Source: an uncultured Bacteroidales bacterium (lineage in GTDB: Bacteria > Bacteroidota > Bacteroidia > Bacteroidales > UBA932). Taken from it: a stretch of 60,883 nt of DNA. The translations under genes were made by a program, and so were the position numbers. Below, in pieces: positions 16,983 through 26,957 of this stretch (position 1 is the first letter of the stretch; every line of letters begins with the position of its first letter). Below the pieces are notes generated by a model. That model was not told the origin of the DNA. It did not search any database and saw only the letters and a program-made list of their open reading frames with translations. The stretch lies in the NCBI GenBank assembly GCA_900321715.1, contig ONXC01000012.1, positions 1 through 60,883 of the forward strand. The letters are read 5' to 3'.

Positions 16983-19012
16983 GCCTTCAGTGCACGCATG
17001 GCGTTGAGGACGGCAAGGACGGTTACGCCAACATCGGCAAAAACGGCCATCCACATGGTTGCAAGGCCCAAAGTGGCAAGCACAAGCACCAGGACTTTTA
17101 TGCCTATCGCAAACCAGATGTTCTCCTTGGCAATGCGTATTGTGCGGCGGGCAATGCCTATTGCCGTGGCAATCTTGGAGGGTTTGTCGTCCATCAGCAC
17201 AACGTCTGCGGCCTCGATGGCGGCGTCGGAGCCAAGGGCGCCCATCGCTATGCCGACATCGGCCCTGGTGAGGACGGGGGCGTCGTTGATGCCGTCGCCC
17301 ACAAATGCAAGCGTGCCCTGGGGAAGGAGCGCCTCAACGCGGGAGACTTTGTCGGCGGGAAGAAGCTGCGCATAGTACCGGTCCAGTTTCAGGGCCGATG
17401 CCACCGTCGCCGCCACGCTCTCCTGGTCTCCGGTGAGCATCACCGTCTCCTCAACGCCGGCGGCCTTCAGGGCTTCAATGGCGCTGGCAGAATCGTCCTT
17501 TATGCGGTCTGAGATGACTATGTGCCCGGCGTAGACGCCGTCTATTGCCACGTGGATGATGGTGCCGCTGTGATGGCAGGGGTGCCAGGCAGCGCCTTCG
17601 GCCTCCATGAGCTGGCTGTTGCCGACGGCTATCTTTTTGCCGTTCACAATGGCCCTTACTCCGTGACCGGCGGTTTCCTCAATGGAGCCAACCTCGCAGT
17701 CATCGGCCTCATCCGGGTAGGCGTTCCTAAGGGCCATCGCGATGGGGTGGGTGGAATGGCGCTCAACATGGGCGGCAAGGTGCAGAAGCTCCTTGCTGTC
17801 AATCACTTTCGGATGAACGGCGGTAACTTCAAAGACGCCTTCGGTGAGGGTGCCGGTCTTGTCGAATACTACGGTTTTTACCCGTGAGAGGGTGTCCATA
17901 AGGTTGGAGCCCTTGATGAGTATGCCCTTACGGGACGCTCCGCCAAGGCCGCCAAAGAAGGTGAGAGGCACGGAGATCACAAGGGCGCACGGGCAGGAGA
18001 CCACCAGGAACAGGAGCCCCCTGTAGATCCAGGTGACCCATTCTCCGGTGACAAGGCCGGGAATGACGGCCACCAGCACCGCCAGTGCCACCACTATGGG
18101 CGTGTAGATGCGGGCAAACTTTGTGATGAAACTTTCACTGCGGGACTTACTCTCTGCGGCATTCTCCACAAGGTCCAGGATCTTTGCGGCGGTGGACTCT
18201 CCAAAAGCCTTGGTGGTCTTTACGCGGAGTACGCCGGTGAGGTTTACGCAGCCGGAAAGGATTTCGCTGTCCGGGCCGATAGACCGCGGCACGCTCTCAC
18301 CCGTAAGCGCCACAGTATCAAGGCTTGAGGCGCCTTCAAGCACAACGCCGTCCATGGGCACTTTCTCTCCCGGCTGGATTAGGATGATCTCCCCGGGGGT
18401 GACTTCTTCCGGCTTCACCACGGTCAGTTCTCCGTCCCTTTCCACGCGGGCGCTGTCAGGGCGGATGTCCATCAGGTGCTCGATGGATTTACGGCTACGG
18501 CCTTCTGCCATCTCCTCAAAGAGTTCTCCCACCTGGAAGAACAGCATCACAAAGACAGCCTCCGGGAACTGGGATTCGGCCCCTGGCATAAAGCCGATGG
18601 CAAGGGCGCCAAGGGTGGCGATACTCATGAGGAAATCCTCGCTGAGTGCCTCTCCGTGAAGAAGTCCCTCGGCCGCTTCCTTCAGGGTGTCAAAGCCCAC
18701 GATGAGGTATGGCACAAGGAAAATGAGAAGGTGCTGCCACGTAGCCCAGGACGGGGTGTTCCGTTCAATGAGCCAGGCCGCGACAAGAAGCACTGAGGCA
18801 ACTATTATTTTGATAAGACGGCCGTGGCCCTCTTCTTCCTCATGGTGGTGATGATGATGATGCTCGTGACCGTGCTCACCATGGTCTTCGTGGTGGGCGT
18901 GGCACTCACAGTCATGGTCATGGTCGTGGTGCCCGTGGCTGTCACTATGATGGTGCTCTTCGTGGTGCCCGTGGCACTCGCACTCGTGGTCTTTATGATG
19001 ATGTTTTTCCAT
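16979..19012 (-). CDS. P1B-type heavy-metal ATPase with His-rich N-terminus
   Basis: 677 residues. Ion-transport motif CPC in VVSCPCALVISVP, phosphorylation site DKTGTLTEG, HP motif in STHPIAMALR and hinge GDGINDAP: a complete P1B pump. CPC with a His-rich tail favours Zn(II)/Cd(II)/Co(II) export (ZntA/CadA type). The first ~65 residues are almost entirely His, Glu, Asp, Gly and a few Cys, replacing the usual HMA domain. TACCTTTG promoter at 19034-19041. Confidence 0.93.
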   Translation of the reverse strand: MEKHHHKDHECECHGHHEEHHHSDSHGHHDHDHDCECHAHHEDHGEHGHEHHHHHHHEEEEGHGRLIKIIVASVLLVAAWLIERNTPSWATWQHLLIFLVPYLIVGFDTLKEAAEGLLHGEALSEDFLMSIATLGALAIGFMPGAESQFPEAVFVMLFFQVGELFEEMAEGRSRKSIEHLMDIRPDSARVERDGELTVVKPEEVTPGEIILIQPGEKVPMDGVVLEGASSLDTVALTGESVPRSIGPDSEILSGCVNLTGVLRVKTTKAFGESTAAKILDLVENAAESKSRSESFITKFARIYTPIVVALAVLVAVIPGLVTGEWVTWIYRGLLFLVVSCPCALVISVPLTFFGGLGGASRKGILIKGSNLMDTLSRVKTVVFDKTGTLTEGVFEVTAVHPKVIDSKELLHLAAHVERHSTHPIAMALRNAYPDEADDCEVGSIEETAGHGVRAIVNGKKIAVGNSQLMEAEGAAWHPCHHSGTIIHVAIDGVYAGHIVISDRIKDDSASAIEALKAAGVEETVMLTGDQESVAATVASALKLDRYYAQLLPADKVSRVEALLPQGTLAFVGDGINDAPVLTRADVGIAMGALGSDAAIEAADVVLMDDKPSKIATAIGIARRTIRIAKENIWFAIGIKVLVLVLATLGLATMWMAVFADVGVTVLAVLNAMRALKA

Positions 19013-19033
19013 AGATGATGTCGTTTTCTAATG

Positions 19034-19041
19034 CAAAGGTA
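19034..19041 (-). promoter_or_regulatory. -7 box TACCTTTG of the metal ATPase
   Basis: TAnnTTTG 21 nt before the ATG at 19012. Confidence 0.5.
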
Positions 19042-19104
19042 CCGGAAGGATTCTGCAACCGGGTTGCAAATGTCACAGGTCTTGTGGCATAGCAATAAAA
19101 TTGC

Positions 19105-19112
19105 TATATTTG
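19105..19112 (+). promoter_or_regulatory. -7 box TATATTTG of cdaA
   Basis: TAnnTTTG 7 nt before the first ATG at 19120. A TTG at 19082-19084 is suitably placed as the -33 element (20-bp spacer). Confidence 0.65.
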
Positions 19113-19119
19113 TAATCCT

Positions 19120-19938
19120 ATGATGAGTGTACTGGGAATATTTAGTTTTTTGAGCTTCGGGTGGGCGGATATCCTTGATATCCTGATGGTGGCCCTCATC
19201 ATCTTTTTCCTCATCAGAAGCATCAGAAAGGACTCCGGTATCCTCAACATAGTTCTCATCCTGGCGGTGCTGCTCATACTGCAGGCGCTGGTGAAGGCCC
19301 TCAACATGAGGATGATGAGCGCCCTCCTTGGGGCTCTCCTGGATGTTGGTGTGCTTGCCATCATCATCCTTTTCCAGCCTGAAATCCGTCACCTCCTAAA
19401 CCGCGTAGCCGTTCAGTCCGGCCTTTCCAGAAGGAGCGGAGAAATCTTCAACAAACTGATGGGCATCAAGGAGGAATCCATGGGCTCACAGTCCGTTGTA
19501 GAGCTCTCAGAGGCCGTGAGAGCCATGGCCGCAGAGAAAACCGGTGCCCTCATAGTGCTCCAGCACAAGAGTGACCTGGATGAGTACAAGGCCACCGGAG
19601 ATGCCTTTGAAGCGGAGATAAACCGCCGCCTCATAATGAACATCTTCTTCAAGAACTCTCCCCTGCATGACGGTGCAATGATAATCGTGGGAGACCGCAT
19701 TGTGGCCGCCCGCTGCCAGCTCCCCATGACCGCCAGAAGGGACATCCCCGCCCATTACGGCATGAGGCACCGTGCAGCCATCGGCGTAACTGAAGACACA
19801 GACGCAGACGTGGTTGTGGTATCAGAGGAAACCGGAAACGTGTCCTACGTCCACGGAGGAGAGATCCAGACAATAAAGAACATAGAAGAGTTAAGGTCCA
19901 TTCTGGCCCATACTCTATTAGCCAAGGAGGAAGCATAG
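19120..19938 (+). CDS. cdaA: Diadenylate cyclase CdaA (c-di-AMP synthase)
   Basis: 272 residues. Three N-terminal membrane segments (about 12-95) then a DAC domain with both catalytic motifs: DGA in SPLHDGAMIIVG and RHR in GMRHRAAIGV. It joins two ATP into c-di-AMP at the membrane. Two ATGs are adjacent; 19120 is used. mutS2 follows after 3 bp, so the two are probably co-transcribed. Confidence 0.95.
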   Translation: MMSVLGIFSFLSFGWADILDILMVALIIFFLIRSIRKDSGILNIVLILAVLLILQALVKALNMRMMSALLGALLDVGVLAIIILFQPEIRHLLNRVAVQSGLSRRSGEIFNKLMGIKEESMGSQSVVELSEAVRAMAAEKTGALIVLQHKSDLDEYKATGDAFEAEINRRLIMNIFFKNSPLHDGAMIIVGDRIVAARCQLPMTARRDIPAHYGMRHRAAIGVTEDTDADVVVVSEETGNVSYVHGGEIQTIKNIEELRSILAHTLLAKEEA

Positions 19939-19941
19939 GAA

Positions 19942-22455
19942 ATGATTGAGAGGCTGGAGGCAAAGCTTGGCTTTGATAAGGTTAGGGCCGATATAAGCGC
20001 CCGCTGCTGCACGGAATACGCTGCAGAAAGGGTTGAGACGGAGGAATTCTCCACCATCCCCGAGGAAATCCACAGAAGACATCTTCTCACTGACGAGATG
20101 CGCCTCATCCTCATGTTTGAGGAAAGCTTCCCCACTTCCGGATACATAGACGCCATCCCGTTCCTGGAACCTATCGGCAAAAATGCATCCATAGACCTCC
20201 TGTCTCTGGGAAAACTCCGAACCCTTCTGGACACCCTCCGCAAGGCCCTCCACTTCTTCCACACCGTCAAGGAAGGCATCTACCCCAACCTCCAGCACAT
20301 GGCGGCCGGCATCAGCGCCCCCGCAGAGGTAATGCAGCGCATAGACTCCATTCTGGACCGCCACGGGGAAATCAAGGACACCGCCAGCGATGAACTCTAC
20401 AAGATCCGCCGCAGCATAAAGGACAAGGAAATAAACGTTTCCAAGCGCATGAACGCCATCCTGAGGCAGGCGCAGCAGGAAGGATTTGCCGATGCCGATG
20501 CCTCCGTTGCAATAAGGGACGGCAAGATGCTTATCCCGGTTTCATCGGCCAAAAAAAGAGCCTTCCAGGGCTTTGTCTACGACGAAAGCGCAACCGGAAA
20601 GACCACCTTCATGGAGCCCGCAGAGATTGTGGCGCTGCAGAACGAGATATCTGAGCTGCACTTTGCCGAAACCCGTGAAATTGCAAAGATCCTCTATGAG
20701 TTCGCAGAGTTCCTGAGGCCGTTTGTGCCGGAGCTGATAAGCGGCGCGGAGTTTATCGGGGAGCTGGATTTCATCATGGCCAAAGCTAATGTTGCGCTTT
20801 CCTATGTTGCCGGAATGCCGGTTGTGAGTGAGGACGGCGCCCTCAGGCTCCGCAAAGCCCGCCATCCCCTCCTGGAAAGGTCCCTGAAGCGTGAGAAGAA
20901 GGCCATCGTGCCGCTTACGGTAACCCTCACGCCCCAAAAACGCATCCTCCTTATCTCCGGCCCCAACGCAGGCGGAAAGAGCGTGTGCCTCAAAACCACA
21001 GGTCTCCTTCAGTATATGTTCCAGTGGGGCATGCTCATCCCTACATCAGAAACGTCGGAGCTCCCGGTGTTTGACCGCATAATGGTGTCCATAGGAGACG
21101 ACCAATCCCTGGAAAACGACCTCTCCACGTACAGCTCCTTCCTCACGGACATGAAGGCCATGCTAAGTGTGGCCGATTCCAAGACGCTGGTGCTCATAGA
21201 CGAATTTGGCGGCGGAACTGAACCCGCAGCCGGCGGCGCCATAGCGGAAGCCATCCTGCATGAGCTTGACACCCGCGGTGCATACGGCGTAATTACCACC
21301 CATTATACCAACCTCAAACTGTATGCATCGGCCGCAGAATCCGGCGTCATAAACGGCGCAATGCAGTTTGACGCTGCCACGGTGGCGCCCCTCTTTGTTC
21401 TGGAGCAGGGCCTTCCGGGCTCGTCCTTTGCCTTTGAACTGGCCCGCAAGATGGGCCTTCCGGAAACCATAGTGCACGACGCAGAGGAGCGCGCCGGAGA
21501 GCAGTTTGTGGGCATTGAGAGGAACCTTCGGAAGATTGCCAGAAGCCGCCGCGCGCTTGATGAGAAACTTTCCAAGATCCGCGCTACGGACAAAACCCTT
21601 GAGGGCCTCACAGACCGCTATGAAAAGGAACTTGAGGAGATAAAGGAGATGCGCCGCCGCATCCTTGAGGAGGCCCGCGCAGAAGCGGAAAAGATAGTGA
21701 AGGAGGCTAACAAACGCGTGGAGGGAACCATCCGCGCCATCAAGGAATCACAGGCCCAGAAAGAGGAGACCAAAGCCGCCAGGGCAGAACTACAGGGCTT
21801 CCTTGGAGCCCTCGCAGAAGGCACCAGCAAACGGGAAAAGTACATTGACCGTAAACTCAAGGATGTCCAGGACCGCAAGGCCCGCGAAGACGCCCGCAAG
21901 AAGCGCCGCGCCGGCGGAGAAACCTTGAAGCAGATGGAGGAGGATGAGGAGCAGGCCCGCAAGGAGGCCGCCTTCCGCAGCGCTCCCCTCAAGGTTGGTG
22001 AAAAGGTCCGTATCAAGGAGAACGGAATGGTGGGAGAGGTTTCCAAGGTAAGCACCAAGGCGGTCACGGTAATTGTGGGCAATATCACCACAAAACTGCC
22101 CCTGGACCGCGTAGAGCGCATTACCGCAAATGAATACAAGGCAGTTGCCAAGGCTCCGGACCAGCGCCCCAGGCAGGTTTATGACACCTCCATTAGGGAG
22201 CGCAAGGCCAATTTCTCCACGGAACTAGACGTCCGCGGGGAACGCGTGACGGACGCCCTGGAAATTGTTATGAAATATGTTGACGACGCCCTTATGTTAG
22301 GCGTTCCTTCGGTGCGGATTTTGCACGGGAAAGGAACCGGTGCCCTGAGGGAGGAGATTCAGAAGTACCTGCGCACTGTGCCGGGAGTTGTATCGGCCCA
22401 GGACGAGCACGTACAGTTTGGCGGAGCCGGAGTCACCGTGGTTAAATTTGAATGA
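19942..22455 (+). CDS. mutS2: MutS2 family ATPase/endonuclease
   Basis: 837 residues. MutS-type ATPase core with Walker A GPNAGGKS near residue 342 and Walker B LVLIDEFGGGTEP; long charged coiled coil about 520-650 (EELEEIKEMRRR-like); C-terminal Smr domain with LDVRGERVTDAL and HGKGTGALR. No mismatch-recognition domain. Family members act on recombination intermediates or collided ribosomes. Downstream yraN starts 2 nt after the stop. Confidence 0.95.
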   Translation: MIERLEAKLGFDKVRADISARCCTEYAAERVETEEFSTIPEEIHRRHLLTDEMRLILMFEESFPTSGYIDAIPFLEPIGKNASIDLLSLGKLRTLLDTLRKALHFFHTVKEGIYPNLQHMAAGISAPAEVMQRIDSILDRHGEIKDTASDELYKIRRSIKDKEINVSKRMNAILRQAQQEGFADADASVAIRDGKMLIPVSSAKKRAFQGFVYDESATGKTTFMEPAEIVALQNEISELHFAETREIAKILYEFAEFLRPFVPELISGAEFIGELDFIMAKANVALSYVAGMPVVSEDGALRLRKARHPLLERSLKREKKAIVPLTVTLTPQKRILLISGPNAGGKSVCLKTTGLLQYMFQWGMLIPTSETSELPVFDRIMVSIGDDQSLENDLSTYSSFLTDMKAMLSVADSKTLVLIDEFGGGTEPAAGGAIAEAILHELDTRGAYGVITTHYTNLKLYASAAESGVINGAMQFDAATVAPLFVLEQGLPGSSFAFELARKMGLPETIVHDAEERAGEQFVGIERNLRKIARSRRALDEKLSKIRATDKTLEGLTDRYEKELEEIKEMRRRILEEARAEAEKIVKEANKRVEGTIRAIKESQAQKEETKAARAELQGFLGALAEGTSKREKYIDRKLKDVQDRKAREDARKKRRAGGETLKQMEEDEEQARKEAAFRSAPLKVGEKVRIKENGMVGEVSKVSTKAVTVIVGNITTKLPLDRVERITANEYKAVAKAPDQRPRQVYDTSIRERKANFSTELDVRGERVTDALEIVMKYVDDALMLGVPSVRILHGKGTGALREEIQKYLRTVPGVVSAQDEHVQFGGAGVTVVKFE

Positions 22456-22456
22456 T

Positions 22457-22831
22457 ATGAACGTTCTTAGAACCAGCAAGTTAGGAGAACTTGGAGAGCA
22501 GATGGCCTGCGATTTCCTGGAATCCCGCGGTCAGCACATACTGGACCGCAACTGGCGGGCCGGCCACCTGGAGATAGACATTGTGTCGGAGGGCCCGGAC
22601 GGCCTTCACTTTGTGGAGGTGAAAACCCGTAAGGCTCCTGTCACCACCACCATCTCAGACCAAGTTAATCCCGTCAAGCAGAAGAGGATATCGGCCGCAG
22701 CGCTAAGATACCTGAACGCAAAGCACATGTACGGCCAAGAAGTCTTCTTTGACGTTGTCTCCGTCACCGTAGAACAGCAGGAAACCCTTGTGAGGTATTT
22801 TCCCCAGGCCTGGATACCAATGTTTGTATAA
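22457..22831 (+). CDS. yraN: UPF0102/YraN nuclease-fold protein
   Basis: 124 residues from ATG 22457 (MNVLRTSK), placed right after the mutS2 stop; the longer frame from 22388 would run through mutS2. GELGEQMACDFLESRG, EIDIV and FVEVKTRK carry the Glu/Asp/Glu-x-Lys residues of this Holliday-junction-resolvase-like fold. Activity not established. Confidence 0.9.
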   Translation: MNVLRTSKLGELGEQMACDFLESRGQHILDRNWRAGHLEIDIVSEGPDGLHFVEVKTRKAPVTTTISDQVNPVKQKRISAAALRYLNAKHMYGQEVFFDVVSVTVEQQETLVRYFPQAWIPMFV

Positions 22832-22846
22832 CTAACCAACCACATA

Positions 22847-23617
22847 ATGAATAACCACAGATACTGTGTAATAATGGCCGACGGCAGCGGAAACCGCTCC
22901 CAGTACGCCCTTACATATAACAGATTTCAGGGCGTAGTGCCGGATGAGAACATCCTGGTGGTAACGCTGGCAAAGTACGCCGATGAAGCCAGGAAGGCTC
23001 TCCCTATGCTCCCTCCGGAGAACATCCTAAGGGAACCTTTCGCAAGAAAAACGGCCCCCTGCATGGCCCTGGCGGCATATACCATCCTTCTCCGTGACCC
23101 GGAGGCCGTGATAGTAGCCACCCCGTGGGACCTTGTGATCAGGGACGAATCCATGTTTGCAGAGACCGTCAATGACGCCTTTGCGTACGTTGAGGAGCAC
23201 GACGTCCTCATGACCCTTGGGATTGTCCCTAAATCGGCCGAAGTAAACTTTGGCTACATCCAGGTGAAGGAAGGCCGAAACGCCCATCTGATGGCCGGCC
23301 CCCTCAAAGTGAAAACCTTCACGGAAAAGCCTTCACAGGAACTTGCCGAGGTATTTATCCGCACCGGAGAGTTCTTCTGGAACAGCGGTATATTTATCTG
23401 GAAGGCCGATACAATTTGCCAGGAGCTGGAAAAGTACGTCCCTGAAGTGACGGAACTTTTCCGCGGCTGGAAGGAGCACATCCTGGAGCCCGCCTTTGTG
23501 GAAAGGGCCTACAGTGAATGCCCCAAGGTATCCCTTGACTACGGCGTCATGGAGCACACAGAACGCGCCTGGCTGTATCCGGCACGCTTCGGCTGGGCCG
23601 ATATAGACAGGATCTAA
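22847..23617 (+). CDS. Degenerate ManC-like nucleotidyltransferase homologue
   Basis: 256 residues. Most of it aligns by eye with mannose-1-phosphate guanylyltransferase: NRYCVIMA-type start, PPENILREPFARKTAPCMAL, VNFGYIQV, FTEKPS and FFWNSGIFIWKAD. The nucleotide-binding loop (family GGxGxRxxP...PKQF) is replaced by ADGSGNRSQYALTYNRF, about 15-20 residues shorter and without the Lys. The SDH substrate motif is WDL. The protein stops at FGWADIDRI, about 100 residues short of normal. Likely non-catalytic or decaying; overlaps the convergent DUF4249 gene by 4 nt. Confidence 0.8.
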   Translation: MNNHRYCVIMADGSGNRSQYALTYNRFQGVVPDENILVVTLAKYADEARKALPMLPPENILREPFARKTAPCMALAAYTILLRDPEAVIVATPWDLVIRDESMFAETVNDAFAYVEEHDVLMTLGIVPKSAEVNFGYIQVKEGRNAHLMAGPLKVKTFTEKPSQELAEVFIRTGEFFWNSGIFIWKADTICQELEKYVPEVTELFRGWKEHILEPAFVERAYSECPKVSLDYGVMEHTERAWLYPARFGWADIDRI

Positions 23618-24627
23618 TACGGCCATAACTGGTCCTCAAGCCTTATGGTTTTGTCGAAGGAATAGTTTATACTGAAAACGCCTATTCCGTTTTCGACATT
23701 GCTAGGCATTGTTATAGGTTCCGCCATAGGGTCCAAAAAGATCGAATTCACCGCATTGGCGGCTAGAAGATAAGCATATTCATCTTTTGACAAAGCTGCA
23801 AGGCGGAATCTTGCCTGATATGTAACATATTCTCCCGTTCCGGTTGTGGCCGGGATATAGCGACTCTCCTGAATCGGGATTACAAAACTATACGTTCCAT
23901 CCTCAAATAATTCATCTGAAAACACGTGGGACGAATTTGATACGGATGCGCCAAGAAATGGCAGTTCGCGCATTATTTCATCCGGGAAATGAATGGGGAC
24001 GTTCTTGAAAACGGGATCGTTTTCGTCAAACTCAATATAGTCTATATCCTTTTGTGCAATAAGTGTATCCGTTTTGATATCATGCGATTCGACATGAAGA
24101 CTTGGAGCATGGAATCTGAAATAGGATCGCTCTCCAGGAAAATCCTCTAATGATAATGTGACCGTATAATCTCTAGCAATATGTGAGGCACGGCCGTTTA
24201 TGTTCCTGAATGATTTATCTACAGAAACAGTATCCAGACGGACCCTTGGAGCCTGGGGGACAACGGATTTCGCCCTCATCTCTCTGTCAGGCATTTTCAC
24301 AAATAGTTCAACGTCGTCACCTTCTTCAAGCCTGACCGATAACGTATATTTTCTGAAAGTGGCACCACTACGACTAGTAACAGTCTCAAAAGCGTCGGTT
24401 TCTGCCTTAACGGAATCATTCACATGGCAACATACATTTATATCGCCATCTACTTCTTCTACTTTATATGCTCCGCTTTGGCAGATATAAACCGCGTGTT
24501 CCATATCTGATGCACTCCAAAGTGCATTGATCACAGGTATTTTATCGGCATCTGAAATGTCGTATTCCAAGTCTTGAACACACGATACTATAGATAATAT
24601 CAAAAAGAATGGTGGTATTCTTTTCAT
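23614..24627 (-). CDS. DUF4249 lipoprotein (TonB-receptor partner)
   Basis: 337 residues with signal MKRIPPFFLILSIVSC and early DKIPVINALWS, a DUF4249 hallmark. In Bacteroidetes DUF4249 genes sit directly after a TonB-dependent receptor, as here; the protein is thought to be an outer-membrane partner. ATG at 24627 lies 5 nt after the receptor stop. AT-richer than the core genes. Confidence 0.85.
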   Translation of the reverse strand: MKRIPPFFLILSIVSCVQDLEYDISDADKIPVINALWSASDMEHAVYICQSGAYKVEEVDGDINVCCHVNDSVKAETDAFETVTSRSGATFRKYTLSVRLEEGDDVELFVKMPDREMRAKSVVPQAPRVRLDTVSVDKSFRNINGRASHIARDYTVTLSLEDFPGERSYFRFHAPSLHVESHDIKTDTLIAQKDIDYIEFDENDPVFKNVPIHFPDEIMRELPFLGASVSNSSHVFSDELFEDGTYSFVIPIQESRYIPATTGTGEYVTYQARFRLAALSKDEYAYLLAANAVNSIFLDPMAEPITMPSNVENGIGVFSINYSFDKTIRLEDQLWPY

Positions 24628-24632
24628 CACAA

Positions 24633-26957
24633 CTAGAACTTGAACATATAACTGATTGAAGGCATAATCGGAAGGTATGTAATCTTCTTTATTACTATCT
24701 TTTTCTGATCATTGTTCCCGGTCTGATCCCTTAACATGAATACCAGATTGGGATTCATGGCATTATAAAGATTGTATACGCCAAATGCCCAATGGTTTTC
24801 TCCATGCCGGACTCTCCGCCTCAGATTAACGCTGACATTCAATGCATGGCTTGGCGGAAGATGATAATTGTTCCTTGAAGGATAATAATACGCCACATAG
24901 GCCAAATCATGCCCCACCCTGGCATCTTCTATTTGTTCTGCAACGTTCATATAGGCAACAGTCCGCTCCGGTAACGTTAACCATGCACCACTCATAAAAG
25001 ACCAGGAAGCGGAAATATCAATGTTCTTTGATAAGGTCCAGTCGGCATACATATTTATTACATGGCGACGGTCATATTTGAAGGGAAACCACTTCCCATT
25101 ATTAATATAGCCGTTTGAAAAGCATCTTTCTGTTTTGGACAACGTATAAGACATCCATCCCTTTACCGGCCCAACAGTTCTTTTCATACAGAATTCAAGC
25201 CCTCTGGAGCGTGAAAAACCCATTTCCACCAAAGATTCCCAACCGGCCTGTGACGCATACATTGACGCACCATCACGGTATTCAAGTACGTTTTGCGACA
25301 GTTTATAATATAATTCCACCGAAAATTCCCAGCCCGGCAGACCATCATAGTACATGCCGACGGAGCCGATATCAGTAACAACAGGCCTTATGCCGGAGGT
25401 GACGGGGACCCATATATCGGATGGCAAAGCAATACTGGAGGCTGACAGCTGGTGCACATATTGAGCCATGCGTGCATAACCGGCTTTAAGGGCAAGACCG
25501 AAAGGAAAACCCACCCTGGTGGAGAAACGGGGTTGAACCGAATGGTAAGTTGTGGGACCCGAGGTCATTATTACATATCTTAGCCCCGGGAGAACTGTCC
25601 ATCCCGGCAGTAGCATCATCTCGTCATCCAAGTACACAGCGGCTTCCATGCCCCTATATTCCGGACTCCTTGCAATATCGGCAAGAACATCCGTGGTTTC
25701 GTCCGACGAATTTGTAATAAAACGAGTTGAAGGTATAAAGAGGTGATATATAAGCGAGAGGCCCGCCTTTAAGTGATGTTTCGCCGACAATCTTCCGTCT
25801 AATTCAGAGGATGCAGAAAAATCCCTGATATATGAAGAGAACGAGGAGTCAAAAGTAGCAAGTGCTGATTCCGTATTATACTTTGCCTCGGAACCAAAAC
25901 GATTGAACGATAGCTGGCTGTTTAAGGACCATCGGCCGTCAAAGACGTGATGCCACCTAAGTGCCGCCACAGTATTACCCCACCGCATTTTTTCAGATGC
26001 CGCCTTATCATAGAAAAAGTCGTCCCGGCCGATAAAAAAGCTGGCGGAAACCTTGTCAGAATCTGAAAAGCGGTGAGTTATCTTTCCCGTCACATCATAA
26101 AACGAATAAGCAATTCCGGCCCGGGCCCACTTGAGAACAGGGGTTGCAAGTGCCGTATGCATAAGCCTCCCAGAAATGGAAAATGTGGTCTTACCCTTTA
26201 CAATGGGTCCCTCAAAATGCAACTTTCCTGACAGCAAACCAGCCCCGACCGTCCCGTGGAACCTGTTTTGATCTCCTTCCCTTGTCCTGACATCCACAAC
26301 GCCGGAGACACGGCCTCCATAATTAGCTGGGAAAGCGCCTTTATAAACCGTGACGTTTTTTACTGACTCTGGAGTAAAGGCAGAAAACATTCCCAGCATA
26401 TGCGAGACATTGTAAAGAGGAACGCCATCAAGGAGAAACATGTTCTCATCGGCACCTCCGCCACGAATAAAAAAACTTGACATTCCGTCTTCTCCTTGCT
26501 GTATGCCCGGCAATAGCTGAATAGTTTTTAGTATGTCCTGCTCTCCAAGAATTACTGGCGCTTTCCGCAAAACATCTGAAGTAATATTCATGGCGCCCAT
26601 TTGCGTGGCATCAAACCCCGTTTCTGACACAGCGACAACCCGCGACTCGCTCAATGCCTCACGCTGCTCAAGAGCAACGTTTATTGTCGTATCCCTTCGG
26701 AGCCGGATAGATATACTTTCACTCCGATATCCGGTATAATGATAGTTGAGGATTGCCTGGCCGGGATAAAGCGTTATCGCGTATCGGCCCTCGCTATCTG
26801 CCACTGTGCCCACGATGCCGGATATAATTTCCGCTGAAATCAGGGTCTCGCCGCTTGATTTGTCTGTAATATAACCGCTCACGGTCACTTGCTGTGCAAC
26901 AGCATGGACCGTGAGCAGCACGAATAATATTATTGCGTATAATCTATTCACGTTCAA
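24633..26957 (-). CDS. TonB-dependent receptor with carboxypeptidase-regulatory domain
   Basis: 774 residues. Signal peptide ending in HAVAQQ, then a carboxypeptidase-regulatory-like domain (VTVSGYITDKSSGETLISAE), plug domain about 115-230 (SFFIRGGGADENMFLLDGVP; YGGRVSGVVDVRT) and a beta-barrel ending with aromatic Phe (SISYMFKF). No SusD partner; DUF4249 downstream instead. Substrate unknown. Start overlaps the upstream small lipoprotein by 14 nt. Confidence 0.92.
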   Translation of the reverse strand: MNVNRLYAIILFVLLTVHAVAQQVTVSGYITDKSSGETLISAEIISGIVGTVADSEGRYAITLYPGQAILNYHYTGYRSESISIRLRRDTTINVALEQREALSESRVVAVSETGFDATQMGAMNITSDVLRKAPVILGEQDILKTIQLLPGIQQGEDGMSSFFIRGGGADENMFLLDGVPLYNVSHMLGMFSAFTPESVKNVTVYKGAFPANYGGRVSGVVDVRTREGDQNRFHGTVGAGLLSGKLHFEGPIVKGKTTFSISGRLMHTALATPVLKWARAGIAYSFYDVTGKITHRFSDSDKVSASFFIGRDDFFYDKAASEKMRWGNTVAALRWHHVFDGRWSLNSQLSFNRFGSEAKYNTESALATFDSSFSSYIRDFSASSELDGRLSAKHHLKAGLSLIYHLFIPSTRFITNSSDETTDVLADIARSPEYRGMEAAVYLDDEMMLLPGWTVLPGLRYVIMTSGPTTYHSVQPRFSTRVGFPFGLALKAGYARMAQYVHQLSASSIALPSDIWVPVTSGIRPVVTDIGSVGMYYDGLPGWEFSVELYYKLSQNVLEYRDGASMYASQAGWESLVEMGFSRSRGLEFCMKRTVGPVKGWMSYTLSKTERCFSNGYINNGKWFPFKYDRRHVINMYADWTLSKNIDISASWSFMSGAWLTLPERTVAYMNVAEQIEDARVGHDLAYVAYYYPSRNNYHLPPSHALNVSVNLRRRVRHGENHWAFGVYNLYNAMNPNLVFMLRDQTGNNDQKKIVIKKITYLPIMPSISYMFKF

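Noticed and set aside
18824-19018. Hydrophobic Val/Met-rich ORF opposite the ATPase tail
   Set aside because: It is the complement of the His-rich repeat; composition is a by-product of CAC/CAT codons.
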